Shown: positions 18,742 to 28,111, numbered from the stretch's first letter. The stretch is DNA of 64,000 nucleotides from Bradyrhizobium sp. CCBAU 53340 (GCF_015291645.1 NZ_CP030055.1:4836001-4900000), one strand, 5' to 3'. Made by a program: numbers and translations. The notes: generated from the sequence alone by a model not told the origin.

Positions 18742-19691
18742 TAGCTGAACTTGAAAAGACGCGCGGGATTGTCGACCAGCAGCTTCTGCTGGATCGCCTT
18801 GTCGGGCGCGTAGAGAGGGATCAGATCGACGATCTCGCCATCATTGGGCATCACCTTGACGTTGGGATGCGGCCAGTCGGTGCCCCAGATGACGCGGTCC
18901 GGCGCATTGTCGATCAGCGCCTTCGCAAACGGCACCGCGTCGTGGAACGGTTTTCCGCCCGCGGAGGCGCGTTCCAGGCCGGTGATCTTGACCCAGCACT
19001 TCTCATCCTTCTTATGGAGATCGAGCAATGCGGTGAAGCCGGGATCGTCGAGGCCTTTGGCAGCCTGAACCGTCCCCATGTGATCGATCACGTAAGGCGT
19101 CGGCAGCGCGGTGAGAACTGGGGCGAATTCGGGAATCGTGCCTGGCTCGAAATAGACGTCGATATGCCAGCCAAGCTCGGCGACCCGATGCACGATGCGC
19201 TGGAACTTGGTCATGTCGCCGACACCGCCGAGGCGCTTGAGAAAGGCGAAGCGGCAACCGCAGATGCCGGCCTTGTCGAGCGCAGCAAGCTCCTTTTCGG
19301 TCATCTCGTCGCTGACATTGGCGATGCCCTTGTAGGCGCCCTCGCTCTGCGCGATGGCGTCGGTGACAACGCGGTTGTCGGTGCCGTGCACGGTCGCGTT
19401 CACGATCACGCAGCGCTCGACGCCGATCTTCTCGTGCACGCTGCGAAACATCTCCAGCGGAGCATCAGCCGTATTGTACGGCCGCTTTTCCGAGAAAGGA
19501 TAACGTGACGCCGGCCCGAAGATGTGGGTATGGCTGTCGCATGATTTCGGCGGCAGCTTGAATGACGGCGTCTCGGGATGGGGATCAGGCGGCGTGATTG
19601 TCGGAATCACCTTCTCTTCCGCACGCGCTCCGCTCGCGAGCGTCGCTCCAGCCAATCCGGTCAAGAGATGCAAGCACTCCCGCCTGTTCAT
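18741..19691 (-). CDS. 2-pyrone-4,6-dicarboxylate lactonase-like amidohydrolase (copy 2, with export signal)
   Basis: The ATG at 19691 yields 316 residues beginning MNRRECLHLLTGLAGATLASGARAEE in two parts: a twin-arginine-like patch (NRRECLHLL) and a hydrophobic run ending at an AxA site. A periplasmic location is therefore possible, unlike copy 1. The body has CDSHTHIFGPA and VIWGTDWPHPN like copy 1. It is the first enzyme gene after TetR, 73 bases downstream. If exported, it could open pyrone-type lactones before the symporter takes up the product. The export call is from the visible signal only. Confidence 0.8.
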   Translation of the reverse strand: MNRRECLHLLTGLAGATLASGARAEEKVIPTITPPDPHPETPSFKLPPKSCDSHTHIFGPASRYPFSEKRPYNTADAPLEMFRSVHEKIGVERCVIVNATVHGTDNRVVTDAIAQSEGAYKGIANVSDEMTEKELAALDKAGICGCRFAFLKRLGGVGDMTKFQRIVHRVAELGWHIDVYFEPGTIPEFAPVLTALPTPYVIDHMGTVQAAKGLDDPGFTALLDLHKKDEKCWVKITGLERASAGGKPFHDAVPFAKALIDNAPDRVIWGTDWPHPNVKVMPNDGEIVDLIPLYAPDKAIQQKLLVDNPARLFKFS

Positions 19692-19764
19692 TTCCCAAAA
19701 CACCCCATGACATGTCCGCTTGCGAGCGGAAGCGCTATAATGCGCCTCCCCTCGGCGGTTTCTT

Positions 19765-20475
19765 TCAAGTTTTGCTGCTTGCGACAGTCCGCCGCCGTGC
19801 CGGCGCGGCCTGGTCCAGCGCCGGCGCCTGGAACGCGGCCACGGTCGCCTGCACCAGCTGCTCGATGGCGTTGGCGGGATCGCTGCCGTCGGCTTCGCCG
19901 CGCGACAGGCGCGAGACACGATCCGGCGTTACCAGCGAATAGTAGAGCGCGCCGAGCAGGAAGTGGCTGCGCCAGACGATGTCGGTGCGCGGAATGTGTG
20001 GCAGGCTCTCGTGGATCGCATCGATGAAGGCATGACTGGTATCATCGAAGGTCTGCGCGATGATTTTTCGCGCGACTTCGTTGCCCTCGGCCGACATCAC
20101 CGCACGCAGCCGCGTGAAGCGCGCCCCGCCCCCGGCGAGATCGCTGCCGGAGGTGAAGGCCGGCACCACATAGGCCCGCACGATCGCTTCCAGCCGGTCC
20201 TGGAGATCACGCACGCGCTTGGCGGCGGCGAGCAGCTCCGAGCGGCGGAGGTTCATCGGCCCGCAATGGCGCCGATAGATCTCCAGCAGCAGACCGTCCT
20301 TGGTCTTGAAATGATAGGTGACGCTGCCGGGATTGGCCCCAGCCGCCTGCGCGATGTCGCGCACGGATACGGCGTTGAAGCCGTTGGTGGCGAACAGCTC
20401 CTCGGCCGCGGCGAGAATCGCCTCGCGCATGTTCGGCTTGCGGGCCGTTTCCTTGCTGGTGGACTTGCGTGCCAT
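19765..20475 (-). CDS. TetR-family regulator, first gene of the catabolic operon
   Basis: The ATG at 20475 gives 236 residues with an N-terminal TetR helix-turn-helix (REAILAAAEELFATNGFNAV, then VRDIAQAAGANPGSVTYHFK), followed by a helical ligand domain. It is transcribed ahead of the lactonase, symporter and aldolase genes, with a 73-base gap. A perfect 18-bp palindrome begins four bases upstream of its start, overlapping the predicted -10 region, so autorepression is likely. The same promoter/operator recurs before the extradiol dioxygenase gene at 44 kb. Confidence 0.9.
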   Translation of the reverse strand: MARKSTSKETARKPNMREAILAAAEELFATNGFNAVSVRDIAQAAGANPGSVTYHFKTKDGLLLEIYRRHCGPMNLRRSELLAAAKRVRDLQDRLEAIVRAYVVPAFTSGSDLAGGGARFTRLRAVMSAEGNEVARKIIAQTFDDTSHAFIDAIHESLPHIPRTDIVWRSHFLLGALYYSLVTPDRVSRLSRGEADGSDPANAIEQLVQATVAAFQAPALDQAAPARRRTVASSKT

Positions 20476-20479
20476 GTGA

Positions 20480-20518
20480 TTTGTACTATCGTACAAAAGA
20501 TCAGGTCTCGTCAACAAA
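20480..20518 (-). promoter_or_regulatory. Promoter and TetR-type operator of the tetR operon
   Basis: TTTGTAC-TATC-GTACAAA (20480-20497) is a perfect inverted repeat with a four-base centre. On the minus strand a -35 element TTGACG (20509-20514) is followed by a weak -10 that overlaps the palindrome. The whole 39-base block matches the block at 44038-44076 at 35 positions. The start codon is so near that the transcript would have almost no leader. Confidence 0.7.
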
Positions 20519-20591
20519 AACCACGGGCAACGTCCGGAAGCGGCTCGAAAGCCGCCGCGCGGAGGCGAATGCCCTCAGGGAGTGCTGAAAT

Positions 20592-21520
20592 ATGCTGGGT
20601 TTGAGCAAGAAGATCGGCGCATTGGTGCTCGGCGCCAGTCTGCTGCTGGCCGGCAGCGTCGCGCAGGCCGCCAACACCTATCCGAACAAGCCGGTCCACA
20701 TCCTCGTCCCCTATGCGGCCGGCGGCGCGGTCGACGTGCTCGCCCGGACGCTCGGCCAGGCGCTGGCGAAGAATTGGGGGCAGCAACCGGTGATCGACAA
20801 CCGCCCCGGTGCCGGCGGCATCGTCGCCTCGCAGGCCCTGACGCAGGCCGCGCCCGACGGCTACACGCTAATCCTGGTCGCGAGCGGCCATCCGCTGAAC
20901 CAGTTCATCTATCCGAGCGTGCCCTACGATACGTTCAAGGATTTCACCGCCATCAGCGAAGTGGCCTCCTCGCCACTTGCAATCGTGGTCGCCAAGGACA
21001 GCCCCTACAAGACGCTCGGCGATCTCCTCGCTGCGGCCAGGAAAGAGCCCGACAAACTCTCCTACGGCATGTCGGGCAACGGCACTTCGCGATCCCCTAC
21101 AAGGGCGGCGCGCCGGCGCTGACCGCCGTGATCGCAGGCGAAATCCCGCTCAGCATCAATCCGCGCGCCGAAGCCATCGGCCAGCTCGACGGCGGCCCGG
21201 TGCGCGCACTCGCGGTGACGTCGGCCGAGCGCTCCAAGGCGCTGCCCAATGTGCCGACCGTCGCGGAATCAGGCGTTCCCGGCTATGACGTCTCCGTCTG
21301 GTGGGGCGTGCTGGGACCTGCAAAAATGCCACCGGAAATCGTCGCCAAACTCGAGACCGACCTGAAGGCCGCGCTCCAGGATCCGGGCGTACTCTCCACG
21401 CTCGGCAAGATCGGCGCAGCCCCAGTCGGCTCCTCGGCCAAGGACTTTGACGCCTATATGCACGCCGAGGCGACCAAATGGGAGCCAATTCTGAAAGCTG
21501 CCGACATCAGGGCGCAGTGA
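20592..21520 (+). pseudogene. Broken TctC/Bug-type tricarboxylate binding protein
   Basis: The first 166 or so codons from the ATG at 20592 encode a signal peptide and a normal Bug-family N-terminal half (TYPNKPVHILVPYAAGG, DNRPGAGGI, LSYGMSGNGTS). From about 21085 the family sequence continues in another frame (FAIPYKGGAPALTAVIAG to the stop at 21520). Between NGTS and AIPYKGG, family members normally have about 15-20 residues that are missing here. The lesion is therefore an internal deletion that also shifts frame, not a single-base error. The whole span is 929 bases, not a multiple of three. It is divergent from tetR and may once have served its operon. Confidence 0.8.
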
Positions 21521-21530
21521 GGTCTTTCAG

Positions 21531-22322
21531 ATGAGAATCTCATTTGGCCGTGCTGCATACACCGCCCTGCTCTTCGTCTGCCTGCCCGGCGCGTCCGCGC
21601 ACGCCGACGGCGAAGCAAAGCTGTTGGCGCCGAGCGGTACCTTGCGTGTCGGCATCTATCCCGGCAGCCCGACCTCGATGGTGACGGATGCCGCTGGCAA
21701 GCCACATGGCCTCGCCTACGATCTCGGCGGCGCGCTGGCAAAACGCCTCGGCGTTCCCATCGACTATGTCAGGTTTCAGCGCGTTGCCGACATCGTCACC
21801 GCGATCCATGACGGTCAGGTCGATTTAACGGTGACGAACGCCACGCCGGCCCGCGCCAACGAAGTCAGCTTTAGCGAGCCCGTGCTGGCGATCGAGCTCG
21901 GCTATCTCGTGCCGGCGAACTCGCCGATCGGCAAGGCCGAGGATATCGACAAGCCCGGCGTCAAGATCGGCGTCACCAAAGGCTCAACCTCCGAACGTAC
22001 CCTGCCGACAAAGTTCAAGACCGCGACCATCGTTCCTGCCGAGAGCGTCAAGGTCGCCATCGCCATGTTCGGCCGCGGCGAGATCGATCTCTACGCCACC
22101 AACAAGCCAACGCTGTTTGAAATGTCGGACCAGATGCCCGGCGCGAAAATCCTCGACGGCAATTGGGGCGCCGAGCACATGGCCATCGCGGTCCCGAAGG
22201 GACGCGAGGCCGCCCTTCCCCTGCTCAACCGCTTCGTGGCGGAGGAGCAGTCGTCAGGCGCGCTGGACACCATTCAGCAGCAGGCGGGCCTTCGCGGGGC
22301 GACCAAGGCGGGCCGCGAGTAG
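21531..22322 (+). CDS. Periplasmic solute-binding protein, family 3 type
   Basis: The 263-residue protein begins with a signal peptide ending near ASAHA (about residue 22) and has the PBPb pattern: LRVGIYPGSPTSMVTD, then GKPHGLAYDLGGALAKRLG and GVKIGVTKGSTSERTL. It should bind a small polar solute for an ABC importer, but no permease or ATPase gene is near. It starts ten bases after the broken TctC gene. Confidence 0.82.
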   Translation: MRISFGRAAYTALLFVCLPGASAHADGEAKLLAPSGTLRVGIYPGSPTSMVTDAAGKPHGLAYDLGGALAKRLGVPIDYVRFQRVADIVTAIHDGQVDLTVTNATPARANEVSFSEPVLAIELGYLVPANSPIGKAEDIDKPGVKIGVTKGSTSERTLPTKFKTATIVPAESVKVAIAMFGRGEIDLYATNKPTLFEMSDQMPGAKILDGNWGAEHMAIAVPKGREAALPLLNRFVAEEQSSGALDTIQQQAGLRGATKAGRE

Positions 22323-22632
22323 CAAGCTATCCGCCGCCACCGATGCCGTATGGCTTTTGGACGATGTCGCCAAACACCCAGATTCATCGAACGATGAGCT
22401 GGCGTCAGGCCAGACGATGATACCCGGCGGCCTCTCGGAAAGCGAGGTCGAGCGTCGCACGCGGTCTCTGCACAAGCTGCTGGCAACGCTCAAACCTGCA
22501 AACGATTGGCACTCGCCGCGATCGGCGCCCGACTGAATTTGCTGCAGATCAACGCCGGCATCATGGACAAAGCGTCATTTGTCTTCGACGCCGCGCCGGG
22601 CGATCAACGCTGCGCACCGCCGGAGACCGAGC
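22323..22632. other. Gap without a supported gene
   Basis: These 310 bases lie between the binding protein and the PepSY gene. One frame is open from within the preceding gene to 22536 and would give a 39-residue product from an ATG at 22417 (ending LLATLKPANDWHSPRSAPD), but it has no clear ribosome-binding site. I see no promoter, hairpin or repeat that I can support. Confidence 0.3.
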
Positions 22633-23556
22633 ATGAGCAAGCCATTATTGTTGACACTCCATCGTTGGATCACGCTGGTCTTTGCGCTTCCACTGTTTGC
22701 GATCATCGCAACCGGCCTGATCCTGTCGTTCGAGCCGATGGTCCAGGTCAGCGGGCTCAATGGGTCCGCGATTGAAGCCGCGCGCATCGCCGAGCTGGTG
22801 AAGCGATACGATCCCGACGGCAAGGCACGCGGTCTGTCGATCAATGCCGCCGCGCAGCGCATGACGTTGCAAGGCACGGGTGGTCCGGCGATCGACCTCG
22901 CCACCGGCGAGCTGGCACCGACCGGCTCCAGCCTCCCCGACCTTTTCCTCTGGGCGCGCATGACGCATGAGCGGCTGCTCGGCCAGGCGTGGCTTGTAAC
23001 GAGCTCGACCATCGCCATGATCGTCCTCATGCTGCTTGGCATCCTCATGGGACTGCCGCGGCTGCGCAATTCGCTGTCCGGCTGGCACAAGGGGACCGCC
23101 TGGTTCACGTTGCCGCTGATCCTTCTGAGCCCGCTCACCGGCCTGTGCATGGCCTTCGGCCTGACCTTCCAGAGCGGATCTGCCCCGACCAGCGAAGGCC
23201 GCCCGCTCCCGCTGCCCGACGCGGTTCGCATGGTCGCGGCCTCCCACGACCTTTCGCACGTAATCTCGATCGGCACGCGCGGCGGCCGTGCCATGGCGCG
23301 AATCTACGAGGACGGTGAGCTGCGCGCCTATGCCGTCAATGCATCTGGCGTTACGCCATTGCCGCGCAACTGGCCGCGGCTGCTCCATGAAGGAAACTGG
23401 TCGGCGATGATCGCATCGTCGCTGAATCTCGTGACCTCGCTCGCGCTCGTAACGCTGCTGTCGACCGGTCTGCTGATCTGGGCGCGGCGAAAACTGCGCA
23501 AGCCGCGCTCGCGCACTCACCGGCAGACCGACGCTTCTGTCGTACGAGCGGCCTGA
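22633..23556 (+). CDS. PepSY-associated membrane protein
   Basis: The 307-residue protein starts MSKPLLLTLHRWITLVFALP and has an N-terminal helix with the LHRW motif, two central helices and a C-terminal helix ending in a basic tail. Between them lie PepSY-like periplasmic segments. This is the layout of PepSY_TM proteins, several of which work with ferric-siderophore uptake or as heme/flavin-linked reductases. No TonB receptor is next to it. The ATG at 22633 is preferred over 22579 because it opens directly with the conserved helix. Confidence 0.78.
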   Translation: MSKPLLLTLHRWITLVFALPLFAIIATGLILSFEPMVQVSGLNGSAIEAARIAELVKRYDPDGKARGLSINAAAQRMTLQGTGGPAIDLATGELAPTGSSLPDLFLWARMTHERLLGQAWLVTSSTIAMIVLMLLGILMGLPRLRNSLSGWHKGTAWFTLPLILLSPLTGLCMAFGLTFQSGSAPTSEGRPLPLPDAVRMVAASHDLSHVISIGTRGGRAMARIYEDGELRAYAVNASGVTPLPRNWPRLLHEGNWSAMIASSLNLVTSLALVTLLSTGLLIWARRKLRKPRSRTHRQTDASVVRAA

Positions 23557-23568
23557 TCGCGTCTGCCG

Positions 23569-24696
23569 TCAATTGCGTGCGCTCGCCCGCATCCTTTCCG
23601 GAGCGGACTCGCGTTGGAACAATTCGATGTCATCACCCCCGCCCTGCGGGATCAGGATCGCGCGTTCGCGCGGCAGGGCTTCCGGCATCTCGTCGCGGAT
23701 GAACGCGATCAGCTTCTCCCTGACCTCGCAACGCAGATCCCAGGATTGCGGCGCGTTCCGTGCGCTGACCAGCGCACGCAGCTCGATGGTACGTGAATCC
23801 GCATCGATCACCTGCAGATTGACCACTGCGCCGTCCCATAGCTTGGAGTCCTTCACAGCGCCCTCCAGCCACCGCCGGATGCGTGGCACGTCGGCGCGAT
23901 AGTCGACATGGAACGCGATGACGCCGATCAGGGAGGCGGTATCGCGGGTCCAGTTCTGGAACGGCTTCTCGATGAAATAGGACAGCGGCACCACCATGCG
24001 CCGCCAATCCCACAGCCGGATCACGACATAGGTCGCGGCGATGTCCTCGACCCAGCCCCACTCGTTCTCGATGATAACGGCATCCTCGATGCGGATCGGC
24101 TGGGTGATCGCGATCTGCAGGCCGGCGATCAGATTGCTCAGCAATGGCCGCGCGGCAAGGCCGACGATGATACCGGCGGCGCCGGCAGAGGCGAACAGGC
24201 TGACGCCGTATTGCCTGACCGAGTCGAACGTCATCAGTGCGGTCGACACCGTGATGATGACGATAATGATGTCGGTCACCCGCTTGAAGACGCGGACCTG
24301 GGTGACATGCTTGCGCGCCACGAAATTCTCGGTGACGTCGCGAAAATTCTGCAAATAGCGCGCCGCACTCATGTCGACGATCCTGATCGAGATCCAGCCG
24401 ATCAGCGCGATGAAGGCGACGACGAACAGGCTTGTCAGCGGGGTGCGGAACGCATCATTCAGCGGCGCGAGCGGCAAGACCAGTGCGACGGCAGCGAGAC
24501 AGAGTGCCAGCTGGGCCGGCCCTGAGGTGCGTTCGATGAACACGCTCAATAGCGGAAGCCGGGCTCCGAAAGCGCGATTGAGCAGCCAGATCGCGAGGCG
24601 GTAGAACGACAACGCAAGCAGGATCGCCCCGGCCACGAGACCAAGACCGATAATCCATGACGGTATCCATCCGAACATCTTCTCGATGTCGGTCAT
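23569..24696 (-). CDS. Mechanosensitive ion channel family protein (MscS-like)
   Basis: The product has 375 residues from the ATG at 24696, preceded by AAGG; another ATG lies at 24714. About four helices occupy the first 200 residues. The pore-type helix (SLFASAGAAGIIVGLAARPL, then LSNLIAGLQIAIT) is followed by the beta domain (PIRIEDAVIIENEWGWVEDI) and an alpha/beta C-terminus. It should open under membrane tension. It converges with the PepSY gene and has no operon partner. Confidence 0.9.
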   Translation of the reverse strand: MTDIEKMFGWIPSWIIGLGLVAGAILLALSFYRLAIWLLNRAFGARLPLLSVFIERTSGPAQLALCLAAVALVLPLAPLNDAFRTPLTSLFVVAFIALIGWISIRIVDMSAARYLQNFRDVTENFVARKHVTQVRVFKRVTDIIIVIITVSTALMTFDSVRQYGVSLFASAGAAGIIVGLAARPLLSNLIAGLQIAITQPIRIEDAVIIENEWGWVEDIAATYVVIRLWDWRRMVVPLSYFIEKPFQNWTRDTASLIGVIAFHVDYRADVPRIRRWLEGAVKDSKLWDGAVVNLQVIDADSRTIELRALVSARNAPQSWDLRCEVREKLIAFIRDEMPEALPRERAILIPQGGGDDIELFQRESAPERMRASARN

Positions 24697-24837
24697 GAGG
24701 GCCTGCCTTGTCATTTACGTCCCCGGTATTGCATTCCGTCTCGCCAACGCGTTCCGCCCGGCTTCGCTCCCCCACCTCGTGCAACGCAGCATTCCCCTGG
24801 TGCAACCGTCCCCGGATTGCTCTAGTTTGAGGCAATC

Positions 24838-26091
24838 ATGACTCGCCGAACCGGCAGCGCCGATCTTCCTCTCCACACCGGGCGGGTTCCGCCATGGCTG
24901 GCCAGCCGCATGGCCTCGCTGGGGGCGATCGTCACGCAGGCGATCGTGCTGCATTATGGTCGCGATGCGTTCATGCAGCGCCTGTCGCATCCGTTCTGGT
25001 TCCAGTCGTTCGGCGCCGTGATGGGGATGGACTGGCACTCCTCCGGCATCACGACCTCAGTGATCGGTGCACTGAAGCGCGGGCTCGGTCCGCTCCAGGA
25101 TGAGCTCGGCATCTATGTCTGCGGCGGTCGCGGCCAGCATTCGCGCAAGACGCCGGACGAGCTGTTGCAGCTCGGCAACCGCGTCGGCTTCGACGGCGCG
25201 AAGCTCACCCGCTCCAGCCGGCTGGTTGCGAAGGTTGACAGCGCTGCGGTCCAGGACGGTTTTGATCTCTATCTCCACGGTTTCTTCGTCACGGCCGACG
25301 GCAAGTGGACCGTGGTGCAGCAGGGCATGAACGGCGACAAGCGGCAAGCCCGCCGCTATCACTGGCACTCCGAGGCGCTGAAGAGCTTTGTCGACGCACC
25401 TCACAGCGCGATCGACGGCCCGCAGCAGGGCGAGATCGTCAATCTCACCGACCATCGTGCCGACGTCTCGCGCAGCGCACAGCTCGAACTTCTCTCGGAT
25501 CTCGGGCCTGACCGCATCCTCGCCGAATTCGAGCGGCTCAGCGGCAGTGCGCCCGAGCCGGCGCAGGCCATGCTGCCGCATCTGATCATGCCCGCGCATC
25601 ACGACATCAGGCCGAAAGATGTATTCGCACGCCGTCTGCACGGCACGCTGGCGGCCGCAGCCGAGCGCGGCCCGGTCGATTTCCCCGAGCTGCTACTGAC
25701 GCCCGGCGTCGGTGCGCGCACCGTGCGATCGCTGGCGATGGTCGCCGAGGTCGTGCACGGCGCCCCCTATCGTTTCAAAGACCCTGCGCGTTTCTCGCTC
25801 GCCCATGGCGGCAAGGATCGGCATCCCTACCCCGTTCCGATCAAGGTCTATGACGAGACCATCCGCGTCCTGAAGGGCGCGATCCAGAACGCAAAGCTGG
25901 GACGCGAGGAGGAGATGCAGGCGATCAAGCGCCTCGACGACCAGGCGCGACGGCTGGAACGAACCGCAAGCGGCCCGTCGGTCGAGTCGTTCATTGCAGG
26001 TGAACGTGCCGCATCGACTGATCTCGACGGCCGCTCCGTGTTCGGCTGGGAACGCGACCTCGTCGCCGCGAAGAAGTCGACGGGCTCCTGA
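24838..26091 (+). CDS. DUF763 domain-containing protein
   Basis: The 417-residue protein matches DUF763 in its opening (TGSADLPLHTGRVPPWL, MASLGAIVTQAIVLHYGRDA) and in SFGAVMGMDWHSSGITTSVI, and the family covers most of the chain. The central part has FVDAPHSAIDG. The biochemical role of this family is not established. The gene is monocistronic and faces a small hypothetical gene six bases after its stop. Confidence 0.85.
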   Translation: MTRRTGSADLPLHTGRVPPWLASRMASLGAIVTQAIVLHYGRDAFMQRLSHPFWFQSFGAVMGMDWHSSGITTSVIGALKRGLGPLQDELGIYVCGGRGQHSRKTPDELLQLGNRVGFDGAKLTRSSRLVAKVDSAAVQDGFDLYLHGFFVTADGKWTVVQQGMNGDKRQARRYHWHSEALKSFVDAPHSAIDGPQQGEIVNLTDHRADVSRSAQLELLSDLGPDRILAEFERLSGSAPEPAQAMLPHLIMPAHHDIRPKDVFARRLHGTLAAAAERGPVDFPELLLTPGVGARTVRSLAMVAEVVHGAPYRFKDPARFSLAHGGKDRHPYPVPIKVYDETIRVLKGAIQNAKLGREEEMQAIKRLDDQARRLERTASGPSVESFIAGERAASTDLDGRSVFGWERDLVAAKKSTGS

Positions 26092-26097
26092 GCGCGC

Positions 26098-26349
26098 CTA
26101 GTCTTCGGCCGCCTCGTCGTCGATGAGCCGATTGGCGGAATGGTCCTGATATTGTTCGGTCTGGATGAACTTGCTGTCCATGCCTCTGATGTCGGAATGC
26201 TGCGCCTTGTCGCGGTTCGACAGGATCATGTTGTCACCGATCTTGTCCTTGGGAATGTCCGTCATCGCTCCATTGCCTGCGCCCTTGCCATGCGCGCCTG
26301 AACCGATATGCGTCCTGCCTCCGTGGGGCATGGATTGCTCCATCATCAT
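26098..26349 (-). CDS. Small hypothetical hydrophilic protein
   Basis: The 83-residue protein is rich in Asp, Gly, His and Gln, with no hydrophobic segment and a predicted disordered character (HGGRTHIGSGAHGKGAGNGA). The start is among three closely spaced ATGs at the N-terminus. It converges on the DUF763 gene with a six-base gap. I do not recognise a domain. Confidence 0.5.
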   Translation of the reverse strand: MMMEQSMPHGGRTHIGSGAHGKGAGNGAMTDIPKDKIGDNMILSNRDKAQHSDIRGMDSKFIQTEQYQDHSANRLIDDEAAED

Positions 26350-26419
26350 TGTCAGTCATGGGCCAACGCCAGCACCGCCGGGTTTGTTTCGCGGTTGCAT
26401 GTGGGAACGCCACGGTTCC

Positions 26420-27679
26420 TCAGCTTGCGAGCAGCTGCTCGCTCTTTTCCGCCTTTGGCTGACGCCGCTCACCGGCATCGGCCACAACAGGCAGCCTTGC
26501 GATTGCGCGCAGGCCCGGCCGCTTGCGCCAGTGAATCTGCGACGCCTCGACCGCGAGCCCAAGCCGCGGCCAACGCGTGAACAGCGCCTGGAGCCCGCAA
26601 ATCGCCTCGATCCGCGCAAGCTGATGTCCGAGGCAGAAATGAATTCCCGTACCGAAGGAGATGTGGCGGTTGGGCTTGCGCTCGAGGTCGAGCCGCTCGG
26701 GTTGATCGTGCACCGCCGGATCCATGTTCGCTGCGGCGAGCATGACCATGACGCGGTCGCCCTTCTTCAGCCTGACACCATCGAGCTCGACATCCCGCCG
26801 CACATAGCGCGGTTTTGAGAACTGCACCGGCGAGACGAAACGCAAGAACTCCTCGACGGCGAGCGCGGCACGACTCCAGTCTTCTTCCAGCCAGTCCCGC
26901 AGCCCCGGATTCCTGAGCAGTTCAAAGACCGAGCCGCTGATGAGATGCGTCGTGGTCTCCGAGCCCGCCGCGAGCAGCAGGAATACCATCGAGACCATTT
27001 CGTCCGGCGAGATCTCGCCGCCCTCGCGTTCGACCTGGACCAATTCGGCAATCAGACCTTCGCCGCCCTGCTCGCGCGCGATTTGCAGTTGGCCTTCGAG
27101 ATAGCTCCGCATCTTGCGGAACGCGGTCAGCAGGCGAAAGAAGCTGACGACATTCGTCAGCGAGGACATCGCGTTGGCCCACGCGATGAAGCGCGGGCGA
27201 TCCGCCACGGGCAGGCCTAGCAGCTCCGAGATCACCGACAGCGGCAGGATGCGCGCATAGCGCTCGACGAGATCAGCGGGGCTGCCGTTCGCGAACAGCT
27301 CATCGGCCAGACTGTCCGCAATGGCGCGGATACGCGGCTCCATCGCCACGATCGCGCGGCGGCGAAAGGCCTCGTCCACGATGCTGCGCAGCCTGGTGTG
27401 GTCAGGCTCATCCATGGTCAGCATATTGTTGGCGATGGTGCTGACGAGCTTCGGCATCCACCAGCGCAGGCCGGCGACCTTGCCATCCTCTTTGCGCAAG
27501 GTGAACGTGGCGCTGTCCTTCAACACCGCAGCCGTCGCGTCGTGCGTGGTGGTAATCCAGACGTCGCCGATCAGGGGAAAACGCGTGGCGACCACGGGGC
27601 CGGACGCCCGCAGCGCCGCGACTCGCTTCGGCGGGTCACGAAAGAAAGCCTCGCTGGTGAAGTCGATACGCGGCGTCAT
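26420..27679 (-). CDS. Cytochrome P450
   Basis: The 419-residue protein, from the first ATG of the frame (27679), has all P450 landmarks: the oxygen-binding helix AAGSETTTHLI, the ExxR pair in EEFLRF, and the heme loop FGTGIHFCLGHQLARIE carrying the cysteine ligand. It is soluble, as expected for a bacterial class I P450 that needs a ferredoxin and reductase. No ferredoxin gene is adjacent; a ferredoxin reductase lies 0.5 kb away but belongs to another unit. The substrate is unknown. Confidence 0.93.
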   Translation of the reverse strand: MTPRIDFTSEAFFRDPPKRVAALRASGPVVATRFPLIGDVWITTTHDATAAVLKDSATFTLRKEDGKVAGLRWWMPKLVSTIANNMLTMDEPDHTRLRSIVDEAFRRRAIVAMEPRIRAIADSLADELFANGSPADLVERYARILPLSVISELLGLPVADRPRFIAWANAMSSLTNVVSFFRLLTAFRKMRSYLEGQLQIAREQGGEGLIAELVQVEREGGEISPDEMVSMVFLLLAAGSETTTHLISGSVFELLRNPGLRDWLEEDWSRAALAVEEFLRFVSPVQFSKPRYVRRDVELDGVRLKKGDRVMVMLAAANMDPAVHDQPERLDLERKPNRHISFGTGIHFCLGHQLARIEAICGLQALFTRWPRLGLAVEASQIHWRKRPGLRAIARLPVVADAGERRQPKAEKSEQLLAS

Positions 27680-27784
27680 GAGATCACCGACGTGGTTGAT
27701 ACGCTCCAACCAGATGGTGCGCGCCGGCGGCTCTGCAAGGGCCGGAACCGGGCTGATCGCCGTGAAGGGATCGCGCGAAAAAAC

Positions 27785-28111
27785 CTATCCGCGGCCCGGC
27801 GTGCGTGGACCGGCCTTGCGCTGCTGCTGATTGGTGTAGGCGTCCCAATGGCTCCAGCTGCCATTGCTGAGGCTTTGCAGGTCGGTGCCGAGCGGACGGC
27901 GCGTCCGCTTGTCGTGTTCCGCAATCGCGCGTTCGGACAGCGTGATCTTGCGCTTGAGATCAGCGATCGACTTCTGGGTCTGGCCGTTGCGCTTGGAGGA
28001 CGCGATTTCGCCCATCGTGAAGCGCGCGGTCTCCAGCGCCTTCAACTCGGCGCGGTTCTTCTTCAACTGAACCCGGTGCCAGGCGATGTTGCTGTCGCTG
28101 TCCGCAACCAT
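27785..28111 (-). CDS. Hypothetical protein with coiled-coil character
   Basis: The 108-residue protein from the ATG at 28111 is charged and helical between about residues 10 and 75 (IAWHRVQLKKNRAELKALE, KSIADLKRKITLSERAIAEH), likely a short coiled coil, with a disordered basic tail. It has no known motif or signal and sits between the P450 and the ferredoxin reductase genes on the same strand. Confidence 0.55.
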   Translation of the reverse strand: MVADSDSNIAWHRVQLKKNRAELKALETARFTMGEIASSKRNGQTQKSIADLKRKITLSERAIAEHDKRTRRPLGTDLQSLSNGSWSHWDAYTNQQQRKAGPRTPGRG

